Shown here piece after piece: positions 30,401-41,310 of a stretch of 64,000 nucleotides of DNA (within the stretch, counting starts at the first letter, position 1; every line of letters begins with the position of its first letter). The stretch is from Synchiropus splendidus (taxonomy: Eukaryota; Chordata; Actinopteri; Syngnathiformes; Callionymidae): assembly GCF_027744825.2 (NCBI RefSeq), contig NC_071348.1, positions 793,563-857,562 on the forward strand, given 5' to 3'. Under the pieces are notes generated by a model. It was given only the letters and a program-made list of their open reading frames with translations. It made no database searches and was not told where the DNA came from. A program made the translations under genes and the position numbers.

Positions 30401-33400
30401 GCTGGCTCACTGGAAGGGAAACAAAGATGGCAGCGAAGCAATGGTGTCGATGCAGATGAAGGCATGACGGAGACATGAGGGATAGGACAAGTGAGTGGCC
30501 CTGAGATCGTCTTGCTGGTGTGACGGAGGGCTCAGTCCTCAGTGTGTCGGACCCCGAAACTCGTCGTCCATCAGCGAGCGGCGACATGAATCTGCCTGGC
30601 GTATTACAGAGTTTTCTGCTTCATTAGAAGCAGCGCGGCGCTGAGTGACAGCCGAGGCGGGCGGGAGGTGGTGCGACGACTCATGCGGCAAAGGTCACGG
30701 AGTGAAATTGAACTTGCAACATAACAAAGACGTCCGGCTTTAACCAATGAGACTCACCGGGCTTTATCTTTACACCATGCAAAATGCCAGTGTTGGGTTT
30801 GGGACCTGAGCGGGTCCCTGCGTGTCACTCAGCCCACATTAGTGAAATACCAACCGTACTTATAGCCATTTACAGCCCAGAGGTGGATGAACCGGCGGCC
30901 GACTCTGTGGCTCAGGGTCTCCTAGTGCTCTTTAATTCACTCTCCTGCAGGTGTCTCATGTCGAAAGTTCTCCAAGGAAAGTCAGTGAATGAAGACGATG
31001 CTTCCGAGATCGCTCATTAAAACCAGCAAGGCATTATCAGAGACGCAGAACTCTCCCGCGCAGTGTCCGTTTGACTTTTCTAAACAAAGTTACCCAGGCA
31101 AATAATGTGACTTTCAAGTAGGCGGTGAAAATCCTCTCAACTTTGATCTTCCTTCGAGGACGGAGGAAGAAGTCATGATGGCTCTGTGAAAACCTCTTCA
31201 ACGAAGGCTTGAGGAAGTCAATTTGGACATCCATTTAATCGGAGTCCAAAACGGACATTTCACTCTTGTTCTTGATTCTCACAGCCAATGGTTTGAGACA
31301 CTGAAGCCAGGATCGTGCTAGTGCATGACTTCAGTGCCTATTGCTTCTGAGACCAGCAGGACAGCTGCGGTCTAGAACTGAAGTCTGATTTGTTGGTTGC
31401 TCTCTCTCTAGCGCCATCCTTCCCTCACTCGTGTGCAAAACCCAAAGACACGTCTGCTCAGGCCCCACACCCTACATACTGAGCCAGAAACCTGCTCCAC
31501 ACAACACACAACAGAGCTCTGGTGTCTGAGAGGTGTCCGTCCTTCTTTCCTCATAAAAATAAATACATGGAAATAGTATGCTTCAAACTTCAATGAAAAG
31601 ATTGGAATGGAATTTGATTTGGCCTGTGATTTGTCCAGGGGACGGGGCAAGCTGACCTGGTTGTTTTTCCATGCACCTTTTGTAAATAGACTATTTGCTG
31701 CATTTTTCCAATTTTTGTAAATGGCCACTGAGGTCACTGCACTTTTGGGAGAAGACCGCAATAAACTGCACCTTTTCAGAATTTTTTTTGACTACACCAT
31801 CATTTTTTATTTATTTTTTTGGAGTGTGGACAAGAACCCCGCGACACCTGTCGCTGCACTTTTCACTCCTACAGAAACCTCTTCTGGATGCTGATGGTGT
31901 CGCACTGTTGAGTCGCCTGTTCAGCCCTGTTGACACGGCGTCCCACATCTAAATCTCCCAGCCCTTCTGCGCTTCTGACGTCCACTAGATCCACCTGCCC
32001 AAGCAAAGCTGACCTTGACCTTGACCCCGTCGTGTGCAAGCCTCCTTCTGCTCTCTCACAGTGGAACACCCAGGAGCCTTTTATGGTGGATACCAAACAG
32101 CCAGAACCAAAACTCTCTCTGCTCCCTCATGTGGCTGAGACCAACCCGGCTTTTCATCTTTTTCACGTTCGGTTCTGAAGGTTTCTCTGAAACAAGGTTG
32201 CAGTGTGGAACCGGGACAAAAGGAAGTTTGCGAGAAAACCTCTCAAACATGATCAGGATCAACTCAGACTCTATTTGGTGTCAGCATTAATAGTTGGGTG
32301 CAGTAATTAAAGACAGTCCAGCGGCGCAGCATGCGAGGAACGGCAGCTTATAAAAGGGCAAGTTAAAGACATTCACCGAAAGGTTAAAGAAGCGGTATGC
32401 ACCCAGACGTGAGGGGAGAAAAACATCCCCGGAATCAAACGCCAGACACTGACAAATAGCCTGAGATGGCGAAGGCAGTTTTGAAAGGATTAAATGGAAT
32501 GCGCGGCGGTACTGAAGGGTAGAAGCAAGGTTGGGATAATTGCCTTTCATTTGGATAATCTCTCCATTTAGAGTCATCACAGCAGAAGTGACTTGCCTTG
32601 GCCCTTGCTGAGACCAAATTGCTGCTCTACAAATCAACAAAAGAGCTGGGCTGGAGAGACAGGCAGGTGCGGAGGAGAAGGGTGCGAGTCCTTCTGTGGT
32701 GGCTGATGGTCGGCGCTCGCACCACACTTGAGGATGAGTGAGTGGACCGGACGTGGCTCCCAACACCAGTCAGCAGACTGTCAACCTCCCACACGCATGT
32801 TCTGGCTCTCATGGACGGCTGATATGTTGGTCTCTCTGGAGTATTGTGTCCTCGCCACCTTTTCACCCTCCGTCCATCGCTCATGGAATGTTTCTGCAGA
32901 TTTGTTTTCAAATATTGTTGGGGATTTTCAAACACAAAGCCGAGCTTTAAGACTTCAAGGCCGTTCTTTTCTCCGCTGAATGGTCGGCCGCTTCCTTTCA
33001 TGCGCTTGTATCGAGCTTTCAGCAGCGTGCTGGGTCACGTTTTGTCTGTTTAGTTTATTGTCTGCGTAAAGGTGGTTGGCTTCCCGGCTGAAGACGATTA
33101 ATGCTGATGAAAACATCTTCAATAGTGGACGTTTTAGCAGTGGTGAGCCGGCTCTGGCTCGCTGCCCTGCTGGCACACGCTCAGTTTGTTGTTGCCTTGA
33201 ACTCCACCAAATGATGGCCAGTCACTCAACAAAATACACATTTTCAAGTGAAGCCATTTGTCATCCGCTCCCTGAACGCAACAGTCATCACCATCATCAT
33301 CATCACCATCACCATCACCATCATCACCATCACCATCATCATCATCCTCATCCCCCACCCCCCCACCCCCCCACCCCCCCTCCTCCTCCTGGCTTGGTTG

Positions 33401-36400
33401 CAGTGGGTCAGCAGTTCTACTTCGGATTTATGAATACAACCTTAAGGTGCAGTGGGTCACTGTGCCCTCTTCCTCATCTCCTTCATCTTCTTTGTCCAAC
33501 TCTCCTCTCCACGTGTCCAAACCATCTGACCTCCAAACTGTCCCTCTGATCGACTCACCTCCAGTCACTTCCTATGATGAGCTCTCTGTCGTCGAACTCT
33601 TCCACCCTGCCTGCACTCTCTTCTTCACCTCCCGATCTTTAAAAGGCATGTGAAGCTTCCAAACCCAGTAGGTTTCCGATCACGCACAGGCAGAAGCACT
33701 TCACCCAAAAGCAGAACTAAAAAGCAGGGCAGATTATGAGGGTCTGACATTTCTGAGAAGGTGTCAGACTAACCCACACTGTGTGTGTGTGTCACAGCCG
33801 AAACACTTGTTAACAGATTAATGTGGCAGATTAGCATGGCAACGCTGCTCTTTAATCCAGTAAGCCTGCATCAAAGGGTCATGAGGATCTTTCCTTTGAA
33901 TGCAGCAGTGAAGAAGAGTGATTAGAGAGCCAGTGACAGATTGGTGAGGAAGACTGCGGCGCCAGAAATGTGGCTCACCAGCCCAAACAGGAACAGGATG
34001 TCTCCAGGAAGAGACGTGTCTGAGCTCTTCTTCTTTGTGCACATGTCTCCTGCCCTCCAACGCCATTTCAAAGCCCGTGACAGCCGTTGCAGATACACAT
34101 GCTAACACGGCTAATTCCCACAGGCAGCATTTCAATGACACCAGAGGCGGCGCGCTGACAGGAATCAGCCCATTCCGAGCCCTCAACCTGCTATAAGGAG
34201 GCGGCTGGCAACGAGAACGCACCTGAGAGAGTGTTATCTGGACGGCAGAGGGGATCTCAGAGCAGGGGCCACTCAAGGGAACCACAGCTGGTCCAGAACT
34301 GAGTGGGTGGGTTGAGGTCAGAGGTGTGAGCATGCCGCTGTGCTGATGCTTTCACCGGCCTTCCACGGCACGTCACAAAGGCAGGGCCACCTGGACCTGT
34401 CTGTGGCTCCTGTGAGGCTCCTGTGAGGCTCCTGTGAGCTGCGGAAGGGCTCTTGGCTGGCAACCTGAGCAGCAGAGGTGAGACATGACAAGCGACCTGG
34501 CCAGACGCTGTGTCTCATGTGTCTCATGTGGAGCCAACAGGAGAGGGATGTGTAACCTCATTCATTAGAACCCAGCTGGCACTTTTGCTGGCCACCTCAC
34601 GTGAGACGTTCAAGGCCTTGTGTTTTACGATTCATGAATTACAACATTATTATGATTAATTAATTACTGCAAAAATTTAATTTAATTTAATTTAATTGAA
34701 TGTAACAGGAGGTGGACGAGATCCGTCCTGAGTATCTGAAATCCCTGGATGTTGTAGGGCTGTCGTGGCTGACACGTCTCTGCAACATGGCGTGGCAGTC
34801 GAGGACAGTGCCTCTGGATTGGCAGACCGGGGTGGTGGTCCCCCTGTTTAAGAAGGGGGACCGGAGGGTGTGTTCCAACTACAGGGGGATCACACTCCTC
34901 AGCCTCCCTGGAAAGGTCTATTCCAGGGTACTAGAGAGGAGACTTCGGCCAATAGTCGAACCTCAGATCCAGGAGGAACAGTGTGGTTTTCGTCCCGGTC
35001 GTGGAACACTGGACCAGCTCTATACCCTCCATCGGGTGCTCGAGGGTTCATGGGAGTTCGCCCTACCAGTCCACATGTGCTTTGTGGAGTTGGAGAAGGC
35101 GTTCGACCGTGTCCCTCGCGATGTCCTGTGGGGGGTGCTCCGCACGGGGCCTTCTGCTAGGGGCTGTCCGGTCCCTGTATGACCGGAGCAGGAGCAGGGT
35201 TCGCATTGCCAGCAGTAAATCAGACCTGTTCCCGGTGCATGTTGGCCTCCGCCAGGGCTGCCCTTTGTCACCGGTTCTGTTCATCACGTTTATGGACAGA
35301 ATCCGCGACCTGACCCCGGATAAGCGGTAGAAGAAGGTGAAGGTGAATGGAACAGTGTGCTCTCCAGACAACAGGAACCTTTGTCAGTGCAGGAGTTCCT
35401 GCTCCACTGATCCCACTGATGCACCAGACACGTAGCAGCGAGGATGAGAACAACAACAACAAACATGGAGGAATCCTCCCTGAACCAAAGCAAACAAAAG
35501 CAGCTGTTTGTTTTTTTTCAGGGAGGTTTTTCACTCCACAATGTCCAGGGTTTCCACCACACTGAATGGACTTGAGATTCTTACAAAATTGAAGTTCTGA
35601 TACAAATATTTTCAAGCCATTGAAAGAGCTTTAGTTTCAATAAAGTGATGTAAAAACTTGAATATAGTCACCATGGTGATTTATTGTTAAACTGAGGCCA
35701 AATAAACAATATTTACTTGTTTAATTGTAGGCATGGCTCCATCATTGGACTCAATAATATACCACATTCATTCACATAGAAAAATGTGGTAAATTGTGGC
35801 TTCTTGTGGCAAATATTCTGATACCATTAAACTGCAATTCATTGAGATGAATTCATCACAAATTCTTCTTCAAATTCTCATTAACCAGATCAACTTCGAA
35901 TCGAATCGAATTGAATCCCACCCCAAATTTTCATGAAAACAAAAAACCTCTTGACTCGCAGGGAAAATTGCCGAAGAGTGTCACGGCGTTGCGGCGCGGA
36001 GGGCACAGAGCTGGCGTGCTCCTGCTCACCATGACAAAGAGCATCTTCCAGACTGGCTCCCTCTCCTTTGCCTGTGTCGGCCCCTTCGCTTCCGTGTTGG
36101 CGGCTCACTCAACAACCCTGTGAATAATTCAAACATGAAGCCGTGACCTTTTTAATATCGCTCGGCGCATCTGGCTCCTTCATTATGAAGCAGAGCTCTG
36201 ATTGGAAGCCGTCTCGTAACAGTAAAGAGGCTGGAGAGTGATCAACGCGGCGGCCTCACATGGCCGCGGCTTTGGGGTCGCGACCTCCCTTGCGTGAAAC
36301 CATAGAGTGAATGGTGTCAGAAGAAGGGAGCTGGAATCACCGAGTGTTTCACGGTGTTAACAGACTGCGTTTGTGTCGTCCGACTACAGCTGGTGAACAA

Positions 36401-39400
36401 CACCAGATGTGTTCACCATGTGAGTCTGGAGTGGATGAGCAGGTCGGTGGAGATGGTGGTCCACCGGCATGATGTGTGTTTGTGGAGTGACAAACGATTG
36501 AGCCTGACAAGTTTAGCAGCATCTCCTCCATCTTACCTTTCTTTCCCCCTCTGACATCATGAACCACATTGTGTCTCCGTCACCTCCAACCTTCTTGCTC
36601 CAACTCTGTGGCTCCTCTCCACAGACCACCTGTCCTCACTTTGTCCCCAGACTTCTCCATGTGTCCCTCAATAACAACCGTGGCATCTTCGTCTCTGACT
36701 CTGACTCTGACTCCTGAGTCCCTGAACTCACATCATGACTAGGGACCACCAGTGTCCTGTAAAGCTGCTACTCTGACAGCCGTCTCCACCCCGCCTGCAC
36801 CCTCTTCTTCAAAGAGACGCCACAACAACGCTGCTGTCATCCTGACGTTTGCAGGGGATTTTCAGGGTTTAAGGTGCTTGTTTCTGGCTTATGTTTGGAG
36901 CTAACAGGACAATGTTTATCTGAGAGCAGCAAGTCCCGCTCATGGCCCTCCGTCTCCCATTGGTGATGAGGTTCGCATGTGTTCGGAGTTGCAGTACACA
37001 CACACACCTCAAGCTCCCTGCCTCATTGATGGAAGCAGTTATTGTTGAGTATGGGGATCCATATACTGCCCTGCCCTCAATATAGTAGCATTTTGAAAAC
37101 TGCGTTCATAGTTGTTATTTGTTTATTGTACATACAGGAAAATCCTTTCTATGTCATATGAGTGATATACCTGTGCAGAAGACTTGTCTCAGAAAGTCAA
37201 TATGAATGTCTGGGACAGGACCGATGACCAGAAAATAAGACATGTTTTTGAACATTTTCACGTGAAAGATTTTCTGTGTGAGCCAGAGAGGGACCCGAAG
37301 CCTCACCCAATACTGCGCCACTTCCTGCTCCATCTGTCCTGACGGATGAGATTCTCCCGTTCCTCCGATCACGGCCCATTCCGAAGGAAGCCACTGACGT
37401 ACAGGCATCCACACACAAAACCAGATCAGTAGTGAAGAGGAGATTCTGAACAGTCTCTTGGTTGGATTGAGGATTTCCAGGAGTTGTTTGGGGCTCAGCC
37501 ACTGCTTGCTGCGCTGAGGCTCCGTGCTCAGGGCTCCTAATGAATGCAGCACATTTCCATAAAATATTCTTAAAGAGCGCCACAATTATTACCATAGCGC
37601 TTCATCTTCCACCACAGCTAAACTTCAATCAGTTTTGCATTTGAAATGCATTAACTGTCTCCCTAAACTCTTCTAATCTCTGCCCCGTCATTTCTCTCTC
37701 CGAGTGTGGAGGAAGCTGCTATTAAAGACATCAATTAGACTGTTGTGTTTTCTATTCGCTCAGTTTTTGCCGCTCACTTCTGATTGGAAACTTCACTGTG
37801 AGCCAGTGTTCTCAAACAAGTGTGTAATTATGTTGTTTATCGGAGCGTGTGGAATTCCTCTTATGATGTTTAGGGTTAATTGCGCCGAGGCCTTTGATGC
37901 ACACGTGGAAGAGTGAAAATCCCTCATTCACGCTGCTCTCTGACAAACCTTCGGAGAGGAGCCGACTGCCGCGCGTCCTCCCTCGGAGCGTTTGCCACAC
38001 CGTTGTCAACATTTTCACTTGGCTTCAAGAGCTATGAAGCTTTAACCAAACATGACATGTTCATGAAAATGTTCTTTGTCAATATATTTTTCCTTTATTG
38101 TCCCAGCTAGTGAGGGTGAAAGGCCAGGAACACCCAGGACAGGTCACCTTTCAGACACAGCACATACAGCACGGCCCCAGACAAACATGAGTCATCAATG
38201 CACCCATGTTTTGGGGCTGAGGGAGGAAACCTGAGTGTGCAGAGGATGTTGTGAAAGCTCAGGAAGAACAAACAAACTCTTCTCCGTGTTGCCAGTTAAG
38301 ATGAAGACGGCCTGTGTTGGAGGTGAGAAAATGTGTGGAGGGATTTGGCGGCGGGGTCAGGGCTGCAGACTGCTGGTCTTCCATTCAAACTATGAGCACC
38401 TAGATCGGAGCCGTGCATCGGTTGTGCAGCTGGAACTGGTTTTCATGACATTTTTTGAGTCGGAAACTGGCAGTAAACTGAAACAAGAAACCGCAAGTCA
38501 CGACGCTTGAGCAGTTGAGCTCAAGCATAACTGAAATTGACATCAGCATGTTGGGGTTTTGAGTGGGTCATTGACAGATGTGATGACCGGATGCTGTACA
38601 TGTGCGTCGCTGGTTCATAAATGCTCCGCACCAGCCTGGCTCCGCCCTCGTGCTCAGCTGGACCTTGGGTTTCACAGATCATGATTCCGAAGAGAAAGAC
38701 ACCTACTGCTGCTACAGTTGCTTTATTGCAAAGAGATTGTGATTTGTAGCAGATGAAGGAACCATCTCCAGGTGACAAAGGCTTGTCTGCGTCCTCTCAA
38801 ACTCCCTGTGCTGATGCTTTAAGAAGCTCTCCAGAGTTGTTTGGAATGTTGTTTGTGCCGGCACTCTCTCGTGTTTCTCCTCCATCAAGAGAATCAAGAC
38901 TGTGTGGAGGAAACGTTGCCTTTGAATCCAGCGCACTTTTGTTTGATGGTGCGAGCACTCGGGTCGTCACATCAATGCAGTCTTGACCTTGTCGTCGAGC
39001 AGCGACCTAAGATGAAAAAGCGCTCATGTGGGTGGTGACTCATCAAGGATCAAAAGCCTTTTCAAAGTGTCTCCATGCAGAATGGCCGTTTTGTTTTGGC
39101 AAACTTCTGAAGTGCTTCATCTGTTTTGCGACATTATTTTACCACTTAGCTTGAAGAAAAAACGGTCTTGCCTGTTCTTCACCAGCAGGTGTCAGTCTTC
39201 CGCCGTGTGTGTCTCCCCACCTTCCTACACACGCCGCGAACAACTAGTGAGGGATGAACACAACATTTAACGCGTTTAAACCCTCTGTGTTTGGGGGATT
39301 CTGTCGTAGGTTATTTGCATTTTAAAACAATATGAGGTCATTAAACTTGTGCGATGGGAATAAGAGTGTCGGAAATCTACAGTTTAACAAGGCCCAAATG

Positions 39401-40903
39401 GGTGGCGGCTGCCATGTGACGCGCCAAGAGCCATTAAGCCTTGCTCAAGGACACGTCGCTGGCTGGAGGAGAGGAGGAACAAAACCGTCTCCCCTTGGAT
39501 CCAAGCCAGCAACTCAGCCATTCGAAGCGTCTTTTCAAAGAGCCTGTTTTGAAATCTTGACTCTGTTCAGTTGGAGGTTGCTGCTTTGAACGCCTTGCCT
39601 GAAAAGACTCCAGAGTCGAACCCTTCTTTCTGCACTTCTCTTGAAGCATCATGGTTGACGCACATGTTTGCTGAGCAGTTTTCTCTCTGTCTTCTTCAGA
39701 CGACCCTCCTCTGAAAGTTGAGGAGGAGAAGACCCAGGAAAAGTCCTCCCCGGAAGACGAGGTATTTGGATCGGTCCTGAATGACACACACGTACGACTC
39801 ATTTGTCTTTACCCAAATGTTTCCGTGATGGATGATGCAACTTTGGAGCATTAGTAATTTGAAACAGTGTGTACTGCTGGAGTTCTGCCTTTGACTTGTG
39901 GCGGAGTCAGGACTGCAGACTGTTGGTCTCGCTCTCTGGTGCCTCCGAGACTCTCCAGGTCTGGTCTTTACAAGGCATCTGGAACAGAAAACCACATTGG
40001 TTCTAGAGGCTTAGCGAACAATTCAAGTCAGAGCATGTTGATATCGTGACTTATGAGGAGTGGTCACTGCAAGTGAGTCCAAGTCAGGGGCATCTCAAAG
40101 CCACAGGCTGTAGTCACTTCATCGTCAGCCCTCAGTGCCATCAAGCCAGGGCTCCACACCAGTTCACAGTTTGGTCCTCCTGTTCCTGACAGAATCTGGT
40201 GGTGAATCCTTCAGAGTCTGAAATTAGACATGCCCAACCTCAAAGTTCTTTGGTCAAACGTAATCTGAAGCTGTACATCAGAGAGGAGGCAATGGCTTTC
40301 ACAGAGAAACATGAAGCTCTGCTGCTCTGATCTGCAGTCTGTCCTCTTGTTGTGCAACAGAAACCTGCATCTGGCAGCGATCCCTCGGAGGAAGAGGAGG
40401 CCACGGCTGAGAACACCCCAGGAGGCGACACTTCAGAGGGCAGAAAGGAGAGCGAGACACAAAATGAAACAGAAGAAGCAGCAAAGGAGGAAGAGGAGCA
40501 GCTAAATAATGAAAAGGAAGAAGAAGAAGAAGCAGCTGTGCTTGAAGAGAAGGAGGAGGTGAAAGAAGACGTGAAGGAGGAGGTTAGCGACGAGGGGAAG
40601 GAGGATGACGGGACACATGAATCCTCAGAGCTGGAAAAGGATGATCAAGACAAAAGTGCCGCGCAAGAAAAGCAAGCGTTAGACGGCGAGAGCGGCGCCA
40701 AAGTTAATGATGTAGACACGGGGGAGGAAGAGAGAGGAAACCAGCCGGAGAAGATGCTCTCGGCTAATGAGGACGGCGACAGTCGCATCCAGGAGGAGGG
40801 CGAAACACAAGAGGAGAGGCCAGAGAGGGGAGAGGTCAGCAGAGAGGAGAGTGAAGCCCAGGAGAGGGGGCCCGCCACGGAGGCAGAGAGGGAAGAAGAA
40901 TGA
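24423..40903 (+). CDS. dcdc2: Doublecortin domain-containing protein 2, complete, 9 coding exons
   Basis: Microtubule-binding, cilium-associated doublecortin-family protein. Exons: 24423-24709, 25264-25318, 26600-26676, 26747-26881, 26944-27093, 27757-27811, 27881-28058, 39700-39761, 40361-40903. They sum to 1542 nt = 513 aa plus stop (human 476). The first DCX domain is at about residues 13-97 (SQPVVKSVFMFRNGDPYYEA ... GAVRNIYTP ... YVAAGRERFKK). The second is at about 136-218 (VVANGDLLTPAMRLLI ... VRSLYTYEGHQV ... LYVAVGRERFKKLPYSDLLF). A basic linker follows, and residues 334-513 form an extremely Glu-rich tail, as in vertebrate DCDC2. The sequence SQPVVKSV and the acidic tail favour DCDC2 over DCDC2B/2C. 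The ATG sits in CACCATGAG; an X-box lies upstream. The intron 28059-39699 is 11.6 kb, while the others are under 1.3 kb. Convergent with nrsn1, as in human. Confidence 0.94.
28285..28870 (-). mobile_element. 5'-truncated LINE remnant (3' end of the reverse-transcriptase ORF and UTR)
   Basis: On the minus strand about 28870-28455 encodes a fragment recognisable as the C-terminal part of a fish LINE ORF: RKAQQRMFFLRQLRKPRL, then QSILTSSITVWYNSAT, SAEKVMGCSLPPLQDLY and DPSHPGHGLF. This pattern is typical of L2/CR1-like elements. The frame decays after HGLF. The 3' end is AT-rich (TAAA/TAAT tracts, 28365-28445 on the + strand) and closes near GAATCAGAATCAAATTTATTG. It lies antisense in the large dcdc2 intron and is non-functional. 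Confidence 0.75.
28871..33280. other. dcdc2: dcdc2 large intron, first part, no exon seen
   Basis: No coding exon was supported. Composition is mostly mixed and non-repetitive. The block 32285-32600 is free of simple repeats and contains several AT-core words (GCAGTAATTAAAG, GGATTAAATGG, GGATAATTGCC, GGATAATCTC), so it is a candidate regulatory segment. Open frames here lack family similarity that I can recognise. Confidence 0.5.
33283..33350. repeat. (CAT/CAC)n trinucleotide repeat
   Basis: About 22 units of imperfect CAT/CAC directly precede a C-rich tract. The histidine- and aspartate-rich reading frames crossing it are repeat artefacts. Confidence 0.9.
33352..33380 (-). other. Candidate G-quadruplex (G-tracts on the minus strand)
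   Basis: The + strand has four C-runs of 5, 7, 7 and 7 bases separated by single A residues. The minus strand therefore has four G-runs with one-base T loops, the most favourable class of intramolecular quadruplex. It lies in the dcdc2 large intron, on the template strand for dcdc2 transcription. Confidence 0.55.
34405..34440. repeat. Short tandem repeat, 11-bp unit, about 3 copies
   Basis: The unit GGCTCCTGTGA occurs three times in succession, followed by a related GCTGCGGAAGG. This is a local minisatellite-like duplication in the dcdc2 intron. Confidence 0.8.
34660..35340 (+). mobile_element. Truncated LINE with a broken reverse-transcriptase domain
   Basis: From 34709 the frame reads a recognisable non-LTR reverse transcriptase: LDWQTGVVVPLFKKGDRRVC, SNYRGITLLSLPGKVYSRVL, QCGFRPGRGTLDQL, ELEKAFDRVPRDVLWGVL. 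Near 35140 there is a short deletion/frameshift, and the next frame continues with LLGAVRSLYDRS and GLRQGCPLSPVLF. It then jumps directly to a typical 3' tail (GACCCCGGATAAGCGGTAGA), so the catalytic YxDD block and everything behind it are lost. Motif A carries Glu where the catalytic Asp is expected (VELEKAFD for VDLEKAFD). An AATTT-rich stretch (about 34675-34700) marks the 5' junction. The copy is dead; clade not assigned with certainty (Rex1/CR1-like or related fish LINE). Confidence 0.88.
35341..38099. other. dcdc2: dcdc2 large intron, middle part
   Basis: No supportable exon. It includes an AT-rich part (35600-35930) and mixed segments. Around 36120-36250 and 37800-37930 there are non-repetitive stretches with AT cores. 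The minus-strand open frame at 37154-37585 lacks a recognisable family and suitable context, so it is not called. Confidence 0.5.
38100..38290. repeat. Degraded teleost dispersed repeat (GGGAGGAAACC type)
   Basis: Words such as CAATGCACCCATGTTTTGGG followed by GAGGGAGGAAACCTGAGTG match the very common fish repeat in which 'catgtttttggactgtgggaggaaacc' occurs. The copy is degraded and its limits are approximate. Confidence 0.45.
38351..38379 (+). repeat. Intronic short repeat, copy A
   Basis: The sequence beginning GCGGGGTCAGGGCTGCAGAC recurs at 39901-39929 with 26 of 29 bases identical, in the same orientation about 1.55 kb away. Outside this core the two flanks diverge quickly. It may be two remnants of one dispersed element or a chance local duplication. 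Confidence 0.5.
39901..39929 (+). repeat. Intronic short repeat, copy B
   Basis: Second copy of the 29-bp core found at 38351-38379 (3 mismatches). It lies between the last two dcdc2 exons. Confidence 0.5.
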
Positions 40904-41290
40904 CCAGTCAGCAAAACCAAAAGATTTTAGGAGTCTTTTTAGCAGATATTTATTCTTGGTCCCGATATTTTCAGTAGCAGAGCCATCATGTGCTTTCCCA
41001 TTGTTTTCTATTGCCGTCTTTGTTTTTGTATCAAGGTCTTTGAAGGTGAGGGTGAATAGTCCCGGGCGTAACCAAAGCAGCCGCTGTGGTGATGGAGCAA
41101 GCAATGCACCAAACCACCCTGGAGTGACAGGGCAGCCTTCTGTACGCTGTCCAAATGAAGAACCAGGTGTTTGCTAATGTCAGAAACAGCAGCCGCGAGA
41201 CGCTTCGTGAACGTGCCTCGTGAGTCAGCGAGAGAGAGAGGCCGCGCCTGAGGCCGAAACGCCAGTGAAACGTGATTGTTTAAATTCCCT

Positions 41291-41296
41291 AATAAA
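41291..41296 (+). terminator. dcdc2: Poly(A) signal of dcdc2
   Basis: Canonical AATAAA lies 388 nt after the stop codon, with GT/T-containing sequence downstream (CTTCTGTTACT). It gives a 3' UTR of about 400 nt with cleavage near 41310. Confidence 0.65.
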
Positions 41297-41310
41297 GGAC
41301 TTCTGTTACT

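Noticed and set aside
33076..33549. His-rich 157-aa frame
   Set aside because: Created by the CAT/CAC repeat inside the dcdc2 intron.
33833..33846. Possible X-box (AGCATGGCAAC half-site)
   Set aside because: Only one half-site fits; the left half breaks the pyrimidine requirement.
35669..35682. GTCACCATGGTGAT as a further X-box
   Set aside because: It fits only the loosest consensus on the reverse strand, and such degenerate matches are expected many times per window by chance.
37154..37595. Two overlapping minus-strand frames (143 and 132 aa) in the dcdc2 intron
   Set aside because: No recognisable domain, no matching splice structure, and both frames are equally open, as expected by chance.
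40645..41104. Minus-strand frames over the acidic dcdc2 exon
   Set aside because: Ser/Leu-rich reverse complement of Glu-rich codons; no independent support.
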